Shown in pieces: positions 37,822 to 47,138 of a stretch of DNA of 62,812 bases. Both the position numbers and the translations under genes were made by a program. Within the stretch, counting starts at the first letter, position 1. Every line of letters begins with the position of its first letter. Source of the stretch: Bacteroidales bacterium (GTDB taxonomy: Bacteria > Bacteroidota > Bacteroidia > Bacteroidales > G3-4614). The DNA is taken from contig JAGBHI010000079.1 in the NCBI GenBank assembly GCA_017935575.1, positions 1 through 62,812 on the forward strand, in the 5' to 3' direction. The notes beneath the pieces were generated by a model. It was given only the letters and a program-made list of their open reading frames with translations, had not been told where the DNA came from and did not search any database.

Positions 37822-38514
37822 ATGAAAGAGAGATTAGCCATTACCGATTGGGCATTAGAAGACCGCCCTCGCGAGAAAATGATGATACACGGCATCAGAA
37901 CATTGTCTGACGCCGAGTTAATGGCTATTCTTATAGGCTCAGGTAACAAAAAAGAGAGTGCCGTAGAACTATCGCAAAGAATACTAAACTATGTTGACGG
38001 CAAATTTTCGCAACTTGGCAAAATGAGTGTTGAGGAGCTTAAAAACAATTTTGACGGCATTGGCGATGCCAAAGCAATAACAATTCTTGCAGCAATAGAA
38101 CTTGGGCGCAGAAGAAAAAGCGAAGAGATTGACACCCCTGACACCATACGGTCAAGCAACGATGCATATAAATATATATACTCACGACTTGTTGATTTAT
38201 CGCAAGAGGAGTTTTGGATTATACTCCTTAACAACAGCAATAGAGTAATTGACTCAATTCGCATAAGTCAAGGAGCAACCAATGCAACTTTAGTTGACAT
38301 AAAACTGATAATGAAAAATGCTCTTAACCGTCTTGCTCGCTCAATAGTTGCCTGCCACAACCACCCGTCAGGCAACCCAACTCCGAGCGAGGCAGACAAA
38401 GCCCTCACAAATAAGATAAAAGCTGCTGCAGAGTTGTTGGATATAAAACTCCTCGACCACATAATTGTTGCAGGCGAGGAGTACTATAGTTTTACTGACG
38501 AGGGTAAGATTTAA
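37822..38514 (+). CDS. radC: RadC family JAB-domain DNA repair protein
   Basis: 230 residues. An N-terminal helix-hairpin-helix region (EELKNNFDGIGDAKAITILA) is followed by the JAMM/MPN metalloprotease-like domain with VACHNHPSGNPTPSEAD (His-x-His...Asp zinc site) near residue 175. The family is widespread; its original role in recombination repair is disputed. It is the last gene of the plus-strand run and faces the helicase gene, whose stop lies only 9 bp away. Confidence 0.95.
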   Translation: MKERLAITDWALEDRPREKMMIHGIRTLSDAELMAILIGSGNKKESAVELSQRILNYVDGKFSQLGKMSVEELKNNFDGIGDAKAITILAAIELGRRRKSEEIDTPDTIRSSNDAYKYIYSRLVDLSQEEFWIILLNNSNRVIDSIRISQGATNATLVDIKLIMKNALNRLARSIVACHNHPSGNPTPSEADKALTNKIKAAAELLDIKLLDHIIVAGEEYYSFTDEGKI

Positions 38515-38523
38515 ATAAGAATC

Positions 38524-41500
38524 TTAAACCACTATACCTTTATTTACATACCAAATAAATCCCTCTACATTTATGTAGCCCATGCCTTTCAACAACCCGA
38601 TATAATCTTTTATTTGCGATTTATACTTATTACTCTCTTCGCCAAACTTATAATCAACCACAACAACCTTATCGCCTGAAATAATCACTCTATCAGGACG
38701 TTTTAGCATATCGCTTGATTTATCTGAATTCAAAACAATGGTTTCGTTCAACACTTGAGTGCCCGAAGCAAACCACGATGCTATCTGAGGATTATTCTCT
38801 ACTTGCTGTAGAATTAAATTCTTAAATTCCTCAGCCTCTTTTGATGAAATAATTCCCATCTTCTCATATTTCTTTGAAATTCTTTCAACATCAGAGATAA
38901 CAATAATTTCGCTCATCATCTCATGTTTTATCTCTCCAAGCGAACGATTTGAACGGGCATCAAAATAAGAAGCCCCTTTCAATTTTAATTTTAACTTTCT
39001 GTTACCCGAAGCGACTTCATATTCAGGAATCTCAACTATATTTGAATTCACGGAATCTTTGCTCTCATTTACACATAGCGACCCAACTTCAAAACTACCA
39101 TTTGAGAAAGAGAATCCGTCAAACGACAAGAGACTAACAGTACTAAACAATAGAGCATTAAAATTTGACATAGAAGATAACGAACTGGCTGAAGGCTCAG
39201 GAGAATATATAATCAAATTATCCTTTGCCCTTGTAAATGCGACATAAGCCAAATTAAAGTTATCAATAACAGCCAAAGTTTTCTCATCTTTAAAATCATC
39301 GGCATAATCAGTATTAAGCATCGATTTTGATACTGTCAACGGAATTATCCAACTATCCTTACCATCAATTAAAGGTTTTCTCCAAAGAACTTCAGCACCA
39401 TTCTCCATCTCCCAATTACAGAATGGAATAAACAATGTATGGTATTCCAATCCCTTAGCTTTATGTATTGTCATAATTCTAATGGCATCTGACGATTCGG
39501 GAGTAGAGATAGCAAGTTTATCACTCTTGGTATCCCACCACTCTAAGAACGTTGACAACAGACTTCCATGCTGAGCAACATAAGATAATAACAAATCTTG
39601 AAAGGCTTGAATATATGGCAATTGAGATAAATCTCCACCCACATTAAGAAGCCTAATAATATCTTCGCTCATCTCATAAAGAGGTTTTGAAGCCAACAAT
39701 TTGACATACGACTCTAATTTGGCATCATCACTACCATTCGTTGACAAGGTCTCCATAATAGAGCCCGACTCATTCCCTTCAATTAGCGAGCACTCGTAAT
39801 TTACCATCAACCTATTTACCGCATCTTCAGGAGCATTAATATAGCGCATTATAGCTATAATTGCCCTGACAACAGGCGAACTCTTAACAAGCATTGCCTC
39901 ATCGGACAATACATAATATTTACGCTTTGATGTTACTTGATTACGCATTAGATAACGAGCAATTTCAGCAGCCTCATTATTTGTTCTTACAAGGATTGCC
40001 ATATCTTCCACTCGTCCCCCTGACTCAATAATATGTTCAATATCATTATAAAGTTGTTCCAAGGCACACTCTACAAACGTTGCACCGTTAGACGGCTTAA
40101 TAAAATCTACCTTAACATATCCTGTATTTGCCTGCTTTTTAGGGCTTATAATCTGCTTATGTTCGCTATATGCCAAAGATAACTTTTCTGAGAAACTACT
40201 ACCTCGCTCATCAACTTTACTCTCTGCTAAAACAGAAACTGCCTTTTCAAAAAAAAGATTATTAAACGTTACCACATTAGGAGCACTTCTCCAATTTACT
40301 TCCAAAGGCTTTGAAACAGCCCCATTATCAGCAAAATATGAGGGGTTAGAAGGGAGTTCGTTAAGAGTTCTCCAATCAGAATTTCTCCATCGGTATATAC
40401 TCTGTTTTACATCACCGACTATCAAGTTATTTTCACGGTTTGATATACTCTCTTTTAAGAGAGGCATAAAATTTTTCCACTGCGAAAGAGATGTATCCTG
40501 AAACTCATCAATCATAAAGTGATGAATATTAACACCTGTCTTCTCATATACAAATGGAGTATCCGTATCTTTAATTATTTTTGAGAGCAAATCAGTTGTA
40601 TCAGAGAGCAGCATCAAATTTCTCTCCTTCACAATATCCCTGACATGATTATCTATATCTCTCAATATACCAAACGAATAGAGATGTGTACGCAATATCA
40701 TATTCATGCAATATTGCGAATGTCTTAGTTCAAACAGGTTATTAATTGATTGAATATAACCTCCACGGGCAAAAGCCTCTATCTTTTCCTTAGTATCAGC
40801 CGATACACCCTTCTTTTGCAACAAATTATCAGGAAAGATATCATCATTAACACTCTGTGCTAATTTAGCTGCCGGAGGAGCTATCTTTAAAGATGGCGAG
40901 ATAAAATAGTTAAGAGGAGTTTTTGACTTACCAACCAACTCATCAACGGCTATACCTTTCAAAACCTCATTACCCTCTTTTATAATCTTAAAAAAGTCCT
41001 CTCTGAATTTTTTTATCTCAATAGTAAGAGTATTATAAAAATCGGCAATCTCTTTTTTTGTAGGCAAATCCTCTTCCTTAATATTATCAAGAGAGCGTTT
41101 ATAATCATCTCTGAAAAGTTGCTTAGACAACTCACGTATAGCCCTTTCGGCAGAGTTCCAGTTTTTGCCATCTTCTATTTGACGCTTATCATACTCCAAA
41201 AGCCAATCTTTAAGCAACGAATTATCCTCCCCTTCATCAGAGAGAGATGCATACATTCTATCAATAGCCTCATCGGCTATCATTTCAGAATCAAGTTCAA
41301 CATTATACCCCCCCTGCATGCCCATATCGCGAACAAAAGCACGCATAGTCCGTTGAAAGAAGGTATCAATGGTTGAAACATTAAAGTTGGCATAATCGTG
41401 CAGCAGAGTATATAAAATCTCCTTGGCTTTCGTTTGCAGGTCGTCTATATCCTTTACGCACCCTATAGATATCAATTCATCAATATAATTTGCATCACCA

Positions 41501-41751
41501 ACACCCACAGAAAGTTCAAAAAGCGACTTTACTATACGAGCTTTCATCTCGCCGGTTGCCTTATTGGTAAATGTTACAGCAAGAATACGACGATACGAAC
41601 GATTTCTCTCTGACAATGCTGTAGTATCGTAACTTTTAAACAACAGCCATAAATAGTAAAGAGTAAGAGTATACGTCTTACCTGAGCCTGCCGAAGCTTT
41701 ATATATAACTAACGGACTATCAATTATCAATCTCTTTTTCTCTTTTGTCAT
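38524..41751 (-). CDS. UvrD/RecB-like helicase with C-terminal PD-(D/E)XK nuclease
   Basis: 1075 residues of AddA/RecB architecture. Walker A is ASAGSGKTYTLT (residues 19-30); motif Ia follows (LAVTFTNKATGEMKARIV). Motif II is MIDEFQDTSLSQW (near 412), motif III IVGDVKQSIYRWRNSDW, motif V IMTIHKAKGLEYHTLF and motif VI NLAYVAFTRAKDNLII (near 840). The RecB-type nuclease has PDRVIISGDKVVVVDYKFGE near 1016-1035, with the Asp and DYK catalytic residues. It probably unwinds and resects double-strand ends. Usually a partner (AddB-like) lies next to it, but none is in this window. It follows the SUI1 gene by 6 bp and converges with radC. Confidence 0.9.
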   Translation of the reverse strand: MTKEKKRLIIDSPLVIYKASAGSGKTYTLTLYYLWLLFKSYDTTALSERNRSYRRILAVTFTNKATGEMKARIVKSLFELSVGVGDANYIDELISIGCVKDIDDLQTKAKEILYTLLHDYANFNVSTIDTFFQRTMRAFVRDMGMQGGYNVELDSEMIADEAIDRMYASLSDEGEDNSLLKDWLLEYDKRQIEDGKNWNSAERAIRELSKQLFRDDYKRSLDNIKEEDLPTKKEIADFYNTLTIEIKKFREDFFKIIKEGNEVLKGIAVDELVGKSKTPLNYFISPSLKIAPPAAKLAQSVNDDIFPDNLLQKKGVSADTKEKIEAFARGGYIQSINNLFELRHSQYCMNMILRTHLYSFGILRDIDNHVRDIVKERNLMLLSDTTDLLSKIIKDTDTPFVYEKTGVNIHHFMIDEFQDTSLSQWKNFMPLLKESISNRENNLIVGDVKQSIYRWRNSDWRTLNELPSNPSYFADNGAVSKPLEVNWRSAPNVVTFNNLFFEKAVSVLAESKVDERGSSFSEKLSLAYSEHKQIISPKKQANTGYVKVDFIKPSNGATFVECALEQLYNDIEHIIESGGRVEDMAILVRTNNEAAEIARYLMRNQVTSKRKYYVLSDEAMLVKSSPVVRAIIAIMRYINAPEDAVNRLMVNYECSLIEGNESGSIMETLSTNGSDDAKLESYVKLLASKPLYEMSEDIIRLLNVGGDLSQLPYIQAFQDLLLSYVAQHGSLLSTFLEWWDTKSDKLAISTPESSDAIRIMTIHKAKGLEYHTLFIPFCNWEMENGAEVLWRKPLIDGKDSWIIPLTVSKSMLNTDYADDFKDEKTLAVIDNFNLAYVAFTRAKDNLIIYSPEPSASSLSSMSNFNALLFSTVSLLSFDGFSFSNGSFEVGSLCVNESKDSVNSNIVEIPEYEVASGNRKLKLKLKGASYFDARSNRSLGEIKHEMMSEIIVISDVERISKKYEKMGIISSKEAEEFKNLILQQVENNPQIASWFASGTQVLNETIVLNSDKSSDMLKRPDRVIISGDKVVVVDYKFGEESNKYKSQIKDYIGLLKGMGYINVEGFIWYVNKGIVV

Positions 41752-41757
41752 TTACAA

Positions 41758-42102
41758 TTACACCTTTTTAGCCGAAGAGTATCCCTCATTAAGTAAAATA
41801 GACAAAACCTTATCACGCAAATCGCCTTGAAGGATAATCTCATAATCCTTTACAGAACCACCTGTACCAAGTTTAGTCTTTATGATTTTAGCAAGAGAAT
41901 TTACACTCTCCTCATCACCATCAAAACCTGTAACAACAGTAACTGATTTTCCAGAGCGATTTTTCTTGTCAATTGCCACACGCAACTTCATCTTTGCTTT
42001 GTTTGCAACCTCTTTTTCTTGCTTAACTTCGTTTTCAATATCTTCAGTTGAAATTGAGTATGCTTTACCAAGCAACTCTTTCCAATCGTTAGGAGCACTC
42101 AT
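41758..42102 (-). CDS. SUI1/eIF1-like translation factor (YciH family)
   Basis: 114 residues. The N-terminal half (residues 1-45) is charged and helical. The C-terminal SUI1 domain includes KSVTVVTGFDGDEESVNSLA, KIIKTKLGTGGSVKDYEIIL and QGDLRDKVLSILLNEGY. TGGSVKD is the family signature. It may influence start-codon or initiator-tRNA fidelity. Its own -7 box lies about 40 bp upstream. It overlaps nothing but is only 6 bp from the helicase gene, so they share a transcript. Confidence 0.9.
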   Translation of the reverse strand: MSAPNDWKELLGKAYSISTEDIENEVKQEKEVANKAKMKLRVAIDKKNRSGKSVTVVTGFDGDEESVNSLAKIIKTKLGTGGSVKDYEIILQGDLRDKVLSILLNEGYSSAKKV

Positions 42103-42139
42103 TGTGTGATATAATTATTTTGTTTCTTATTATCTAACG

Positions 42140-42147
42140 CAAAGATA
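42140..42147 (-). promoter_or_regulatory. -7 box for the SUI1-helicase operon
   Basis: On the minus strand TATCTTTG (42147-42140) is an exact match to TAnnTTTG, 38 bp before the ATG at 42102. Confidence 0.7.
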
Positions 42148-42278
42148 ACAAATGTACGGAAATATCATTGATATAATTTATGCAAAAATCACAACTATTA
42201 CAAAAGATTTAATAAGCTATCATTCAAATCATTAATGTTTTTTGACTATCATTATAAATTCTGTTCTCTATTTTTTTG

Positions 42279-42297
42279 TTATCTTTGCCAAAGATAA
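42279..42297 (+). promoter_or_regulatory. rex -7 box embedded in a palindrome
   Basis: TTATCTTTG and CAAAGATAA are perfect inverted halves around one C. The plus-strand TATCTTTG (42280-42287) is a -7 box; the complementary half is also one on the minus strand. It could serve two promoters or be an operator over the promoter. Confidence 0.6.
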
Positions 42298-42303
42298 ACT
42301 ACC

Positions 42304-42318
42304 GCAGAAATATTCTGC
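42304..42318 (+). promoter_or_regulatory. Inverted repeat just after the rex start site
   Basis: GCAGAA-ATA-TTCTGC, a perfect 6-bp inverted repeat around the expected transcription start or early leader of rex. Either an operator or a small RNA hairpin. Confidence 0.4.
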
Positions 42319-42408
42319 ACTCGCAGTAAAATACATTAGAACAAGATATATGTATTTCGCTCGTTTGTTACTATTTTTGGAGCAATTTAATAACGGATTT
42401 TAATAAAA

Positions 42409-43026
42409 ATGATACTACCCGAACCCTCACTTCGCCGACTACCTTGGTATTTGGCCCACGTTAAACTACTAATGAATAGTGGTGTAGAGTTTGTATCATC
42501 TACACAAATAGCTACAGCTACAAATGTTGATGCTTCGCAAGTTGCAAAAGACCTATCTCTTTTAGAAATATCCGGGAAAACCCGTGTAGGTTACGAAGTA
42601 AAATCGTTAGTTGAGGTATTAGAAGATTTTTTAGGATTTAAAAAATCTCATAAAGCCTGCATATTCGGAGTTGGAAGCCTTGGTGGAGCTTTGTTACAAG
42701 ATAGCGGATTGGAACAATACGGGCTTAAAGTTGTAGCAGGTTTTGACATAAGAGAAGATATTATCGGCAAAGAGATAAACGGCATCTCAATTTACCATAT
42801 CAACGACTTTTACAAGATACAAGAAGAGGAGCAGATGGTTATTGGCATTATAACCGTACCTGTTGACAAAGCTCAAGAGTGTGCCGATTTAATGGTAAAA
42901 GGAGGGGTTGGAGCCATTTGGAACTTTACTCCATACAAAATAAAAGTTGATGAAAACGTTGTTGTTCAAGAGACTTCGCTATATGCCCATTTGGCAGTAA
43001 TGTTTAATCGTTTAAACGAGAAATAG
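42409..43026 (+). CDS. rex: Redox-sensing transcriptional repressor Rex
   Basis: 205 residues. The N-terminal winged helix (residues 1-75: SSTQIATATNVDASQVAKDL, SLLEISGKTRVGYEV) is followed by the NAD(H)-binding Rossmann domain with IFGVGSLGGALLQDSG (GxGxxG) near 85 and the dimer-swap C-terminal helix. Rex releases DNA when the NADH/NAD+ ratio rises and controls fermentation genes. A long leader and palindromic promoter lie upstream. Downstream, the FAH-family gene begins 5 bp after its stop. No site matching the classical Rex operator (TTGTGAA-N-TTCACAA) was found by eye near its start. Confidence 0.95.
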   Translation: MILPEPSLRRLPWYLAHVKLLMNSGVEFVSSTQIATATNVDASQVAKDLSLLEISGKTRVGYEVKSLVEVLEDFLGFKKSHKACIFGVGSLGGALLQDSGLEQYGLKVVAGFDIREDIIGKEINGISIYHINDFYKIQEEEQMVIGIITVPVDKAQECADLMVKGGVGAIWNFTPYKIKVDENVVVQETSLYAHLAVMFNRLNEK

Positions 43027-43031
43027 ATAAA

Positions 43032-43643
43032 ATGAAGATATTTGCTGTTGGTTGGAATTACAACTCTCACAATAAAGAGATGGATAATACGTTAGTATTA
43101 AACGAACCTGTGATCTTTCTCAAACCTGAATCGGCTATTTTAAAAGATGGTAAGCCCTTTTTCTACCCCGATTGGTCGTCGCAGATTGAATACGAGGCAG
43201 AGATTGTAGTGCGTATTGACAGACTTGGCAAAAACATTCAATCAAAGTTTGCATACCGCTATTATAACTCATATACCATAGGCATTGACTTTACAGCTCG
43301 AGACTTTCAGGCTAAGGCTCGTGCAAACGGTAATCCTTGGGATATAAGCAAAGGATTTGATGGCTCGGCTGTTGTTGGAGAGTTTATCCCCACGAACGGA
43401 GAAAAACTTGGAGAAAAAGAGTTTTATTTGACAATAAACGGCAACGAAGTGCAACGAGGCAATAGTAAAGATATGATTTTCTCTATTGACGATATAGTTG
43501 CATATGTGAGTAAATTTTATACTCTCAAAAAAGGCGATTTAATATACACAGGAACTCCTGCCGGAGTAGGAGGTGTCAAGATAGGCGATAGGTTGGAAGG
43601 CTTCATAGGTGATGAAAAATTACTCGATTTTCATGTTAGATAA
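43032..43643 (+). CDS. Fumarylacetoacetate hydrolase family protein
   Basis: 203 residues, the short form of the family. Metal-binding acidic residues lie in IEYEAEIVVRIDRLGK (Glu-x-Glu) and GIDFTARDFQAKAR (Asp). The C-terminal core has KKGDLIYTGTPAGVGGVKIG, the family signature. Short members often act as oxaloacetate decarboxylases or acylpyruvases, but substrates differ widely and none is proved here. It lies 5 bp after rex and 29 bp before porU, so it may share a transcript. Confidence 0.88.
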   Translation: MKIFAVGWNYNSHNKEMDNTLVLNEPVIFLKPESAILKDGKPFFYPDWSSQIEYEAEIVVRIDRLGKNIQSKFAYRYYNSYTIGIDFTARDFQAKARANGNPWDISKGFDGSAVVGEFIPTNGEKLGEKEFYLTINGNEVQRGNSKDMIFSIDDIVAYVSKFYTLKKGDLIYTGTPAGVGGVKIGDRLEGFIGDEKLLDFHVR

Positions 43644-43672
43644 TCGGAGTAATATAACAGACACCAAATATA

Positions 43673-46600
43673 ATGAGATTAGGACTTCTTAAACATATTG
43701 TAGCGGTTGTAGCGTTAATTATAACGTTGCCACTGTATGCTACATCATCGTTAAGCAACCGATATACAACTAAATCAAAACTCGCATCAGGAAGATGGGT
43801 TAAAATTGAGGTTGGCGGTAGCGGAATGTATCAAATTTCATACTCTACCTTACAAAATTTAGGGTTTAATCCTTCAAAGGTTAAAATATATGGGTACGGA
43901 GGCAATATCTTGCCCGAAGACTTTACAAAACCATATATTGATGATCTACCCGAAATTCCTGTTTTAAGGCACAATAGTAGAATCATATTTTACGGCGAAG
44001 GCACTGTAAGTTGGACTGCTGAAAACGGCACGTTCACCCACAAACAAAACCCATACTCATCAAAATCATATTATTTCATCTCACAAACAGAAGAAGATGA
44101 TATTGAGATGGAGAGTATTGAGGACAATCTCTCAGGCAATTCATCAATTGTTACAACATTTGATGATTATGCTCTATATGAGAACGAACTCTGTAATGTT
44201 GGCAATATGGGTCGTAACCTATATGGCGAGGATTTCATCTTTAAGACAATCCAAAATTTCAACTTTAACATTTCTGGTATTATCGGCGATGTTAATATGA
44301 GGATTGATTTTATAGCCAAGTTACAAGAGAGTGGAGCACTTAGTATAAAACACAACGGTAAAAATCTAACAAATGGAGAGCGAAATATAAAGGCTTTTAA
44401 CAATTCAGACGATTGGTACTACACCGCCGCTAAACTTACGACTATAAACAAGACATTTACCCCCTCTCCAAATAGCGCAGATGTTATAACTCTACAATTT
44501 AGCGCATCAGATCCCAAACTTGCCCGACTTGATTTTATCAAGTTACAAATGGAACGCACTCTTAAACTATACGGAAGCGCTGTAAAGTTTCGCAAGTTTG
44601 ATGCTAAAAGCACACTCGTAAGATACAAAATATCTACAACAGGATATTCTGCTGTAAATATATGGGATATTACAGAGAGCCACAATCCTAAAAAGATAAA
44701 TGCAACAAAAGAGAATAATGCTCTACTATTTACACCAAATAATACAGGCATAAGAGAATATATTGCTTTTGATGCTAACGCAACTTTCAGTGAGCCTACA
44801 ATTGTAGGAGATGTCGCAAATCAGAATTTACACGGTTTAGAAAGAGCCGATTTAGTTATTATTGCTCCACAAGAGTTTTATCAACAAGCAAAGAGATTGG
44901 CTGAATTTCACCGCGATAACGACCAACTATCGTCCTTAATAGTAAGACCTGAGTTAATATACAACGAGTTTGCGTCAGGAAAAGCTGATGCTACTGCTTA
45001 TCGCAGATTTATGAAGATGTTCTATGACCGAGCCGAGAGTTTGGGAGATAAAGCTCTTTACCCCCGATACTTGTTACTATTTGGTGACGGATCGTGCGAC
45101 AACAGACATATAACATCAGAATGGCAAGGATATAACTACCCCTTCTTGCTTACATTCCAATCTGAAAGTAGTATTGACGAACGAAATTCATACGTTACCG
45201 ATGACTACTTTGCTTTTCTAAAAGACAGTGATGGTCGCAATCTGCTTGCTGACAAACCTGCTATTGGAGTAGGGCGCTTCCCTGTTCGTACTGTAAGCGA
45301 AGCCACAACTGCCGTTGATAAGGTCATAAACTATAGCAAGAATAGCAATTACGGTATATGGAAAAACGAGCTATGTTTTATTGCCGATGACGGAAACCAC
45401 TCAGGGCATATGGAGTTGGCAGAAGATTTAATTAAGATAGTAAAGAAGAACAATCCTGAATTTCTTTCAAACAAACTTTACATTGATGCCTATAACAAAG
45501 TAGGAGGTTCAAGCGGAGGAACTTATCCCGATGCAAAAAGAGAGATGATGAACTATTTTGAAAATGGGCAACTCATTGTTAATTATGCCGGACACGGAAG
45601 TGCCACAAGCTGGACTAAAGAGAAACTTCTAACCATACAGGATATTAAAAAACTATATCTCGAAAAGTTACCGTTTTTCATAACTGCCACTTGCGATTTC
45701 AGTAGATTTGATGCACCAACAACATCAGCAGGAGAGGAGATGTTCCTTAACAGTAAAGGAGGAGGAATAGGACTTATAAGTACTACTCGCGTAGTATATA
45801 TGGATAAGAATGAAACTTTCAATAAGGAATTTATTTCACATCTTTTCAATAGAGACGAAAATGGCAACAGATACCGCATCGGAGATGTTGTCAAATTATC
45901 AAAAAGTGCAGTTACCGAGCATTACGGGCAAGACCTCAACAAACTCAACTTTATTCTACTTGCCGACCCTGCTCTTAAACTTGCATTCCCTGAATATAAA
46001 ATAAAGATTACCGAGATAAACGGAGAAAAGATAACAGGCAATCCATACGATATTGTATTAAAAGCAAGATCTCAAGTTACATTCAAAGGAGAAATTTTAA
46101 ATCCATTAGGAGAAAAAGACGAAACCTTTAACGGATATATACAACAGCGTCTATACGACTCTGAGAGAGAAATTGTAACACACGGTAACGACGAAGGAGG
46201 AGAACCCTATACTTTTAAAGTAAGAGACAGCAAACTATACGAAGGTAAAGATATTGTAAAAAACGGAGAGTTTGAGTTTACATTTAAATTACCCAAAGAG
46301 TTGAATTACTCAAGCGATCCAGCATTAATGAACCTATATGCCTACGACGAAGTTCAAAAAGTTGAAGCACAAGGAACCTCAGAAGAGTTTATAATCAATG
46401 GTTACGATGCTGAGGCAGAAGCAGACACAGAAGGTCCCATAATTGAGAAATTTTATTTAAACGATTCAGGATTTATATATGGAGCCACAATTAACGAAAC
46501 ACCCGTTATATTTGTTGATGTATATGATAAATCAGGTATAAACGTATCAGGTATAGGTTTAGGACACGACTTTACAATCAAAATTGATAACAACAGCGAT

Positions 46601-47092
46601 CTTGAATATGTTGTAAACAACTACTTTACACCCACAGCAGGTGAATTCGGAAGAGGAACCCTAATGTATCAAATCCCCGAACTAACAGAAGGAGAACATA
46701 CCCTCACAATTAAAGTATGGGATACCGAGGGTAACTCTTCAGAAAAGAGTACAATGTTTATAGTAGAGAAGGGACTTGAACCTGAAATATTCCAACTATA
46801 CACAACCCAAAATCCTGTAAGAGAGAGTGCCAAATTCTATTTAAAACACGACAGACCAAATATGATTATGCAAGTAACCATTGCCATATATGACCTTTGG
46901 GGCAATTTACTTTGGAGCAGAACCAATGAAGGCAAATCAGATATGTGGACTGCTGAACCTGTCGTATGGGATTTGAACGACGCTGCAGGCAAAAGAGTAC
47001 AACCCGGAATATATATCTACAAGGCATATATCTCAACTGAGACAGGCAGAAGTGCCACTGATGCTAAAAAAATTGCAGTACTTGCACAATAA
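43673..47092 (+). CDS. porU: Type IX secretion system C-terminal-signal peptidase PorU
   Basis: 1139 residues. It starts with a signal peptide (MRLGLLKHIVAVVALIITLP). The caspase-like gingipain C25 domain spans about 370-760. The catalytic His is H641 in NYAGHGSATSW and the catalytic Cys is C674 in ITATCDFSRFD. Beta-sandwich domains follow, then a C-terminal type IX signal-like region (IYDLWGNLLWSR ... PGIYIYKAYISTETGR). PorU is the sortase that removes the sorting domain from cargo and attaches anionic lipopolysaccharide. Its place directly before porV is the arrangement known from Porphyromonas. Here it follows rex and a hydrolase gene instead of standing alone. Confidence 0.95.
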   Translation: MRLGLLKHIVAVVALIITLPLYATSSLSNRYTTKSKLASGRWVKIEVGGSGMYQISYSTLQNLGFNPSKVKIYGYGGNILPEDFTKPYIDDLPEIPVLRHNSRIIFYGEGTVSWTAENGTFTHKQNPYSSKSYYFISQTEEDDIEMESIEDNLSGNSSIVTTFDDYALYENELCNVGNMGRNLYGEDFIFKTIQNFNFNISGIIGDVNMRIDFIAKLQESGALSIKHNGKNLTNGERNIKAFNNSDDWYYTAAKLTTINKTFTPSPNSADVITLQFSASDPKLARLDFIKLQMERTLKLYGSAVKFRKFDAKSTLVRYKISTTGYSAVNIWDITESHNPKKINATKENNALLFTPNNTGIREYIAFDANATFSEPTIVGDVANQNLHGLERADLVIIAPQEFYQQAKRLAEFHRDNDQLSSLIVRPELIYNEFASGKADATAYRRFMKMFYDRAESLGDKALYPRYLLLFGDGSCDNRHITSEWQGYNYPFLLTFQSESSIDERNSYVTDDYFAFLKDSDGRNLLADKPAIGVGRFPVRTVSEATTAVDKVINYSKNSNYGIWKNELCFIADDGNHSGHMELAEDLIKIVKKNNPEFLSNKLYIDAYNKVGGSSGGTYPDAKREMMNYFENGQLIVNYAGHGSATSWTKEKLLTIQDIKKLYLEKLPFFITATCDFSRFDAPTTSAGEEMFLNSKGGGIGLISTTRVVYMDKNETFNKEFISHLFNRDENGNRYRIGDVVKLSKSAVTEHYGQDLNKLNFILLADPALKLAFPEYKIKITEINGEKITGNPYDIVLKARSQVTFKGEILNPLGEKDETFNGYIQQRLYDSEREIVTHGNDEGGEPYTFKVRDSKLYEGKDIVKNGEFEFTFKLPKELNYSSDPALMNLYAYDEVQKVEAQGTSEEFIINGYDAEAEADTEGPIIEKFYLNDSGFIYGATINETPVIFVDVYDKSGINVSGIGLGHDFTIKIDNNSDLEYVVNNYFTPTAGEFGRGTLMYQIPELTEGEHTLTIKVWDTEGNSSEKSTMFIVEKGLEPEIFQLYTTQNPVRESAKFYLKHDRPNMIMQVTIAIYDLWGNLLWSRTNEGKSDMWTAEPVVWDLNDAAGKRVQPGIYIYKAYISTETGRSATDAKKIAVLAQ

Positions 47093-47138
47093 ATTATATA
47101 TAAATCAGTTTTTATATTGTTGACTATTAGATATTGAT

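Larger units (their letters stand above)
42103..42408. other. Divergent regulatory region between SUI1 and rex
   Basis: These 306 bp hold no gene. They contain the -7 box of the SUI1 gene (42140-42147, minus), an AT-rich middle, the palindromic -7 box of rex (42279-42297) and the inverted repeat 42304-42318. The rex leader of about 100 nt follows. Confidence 0.6.
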
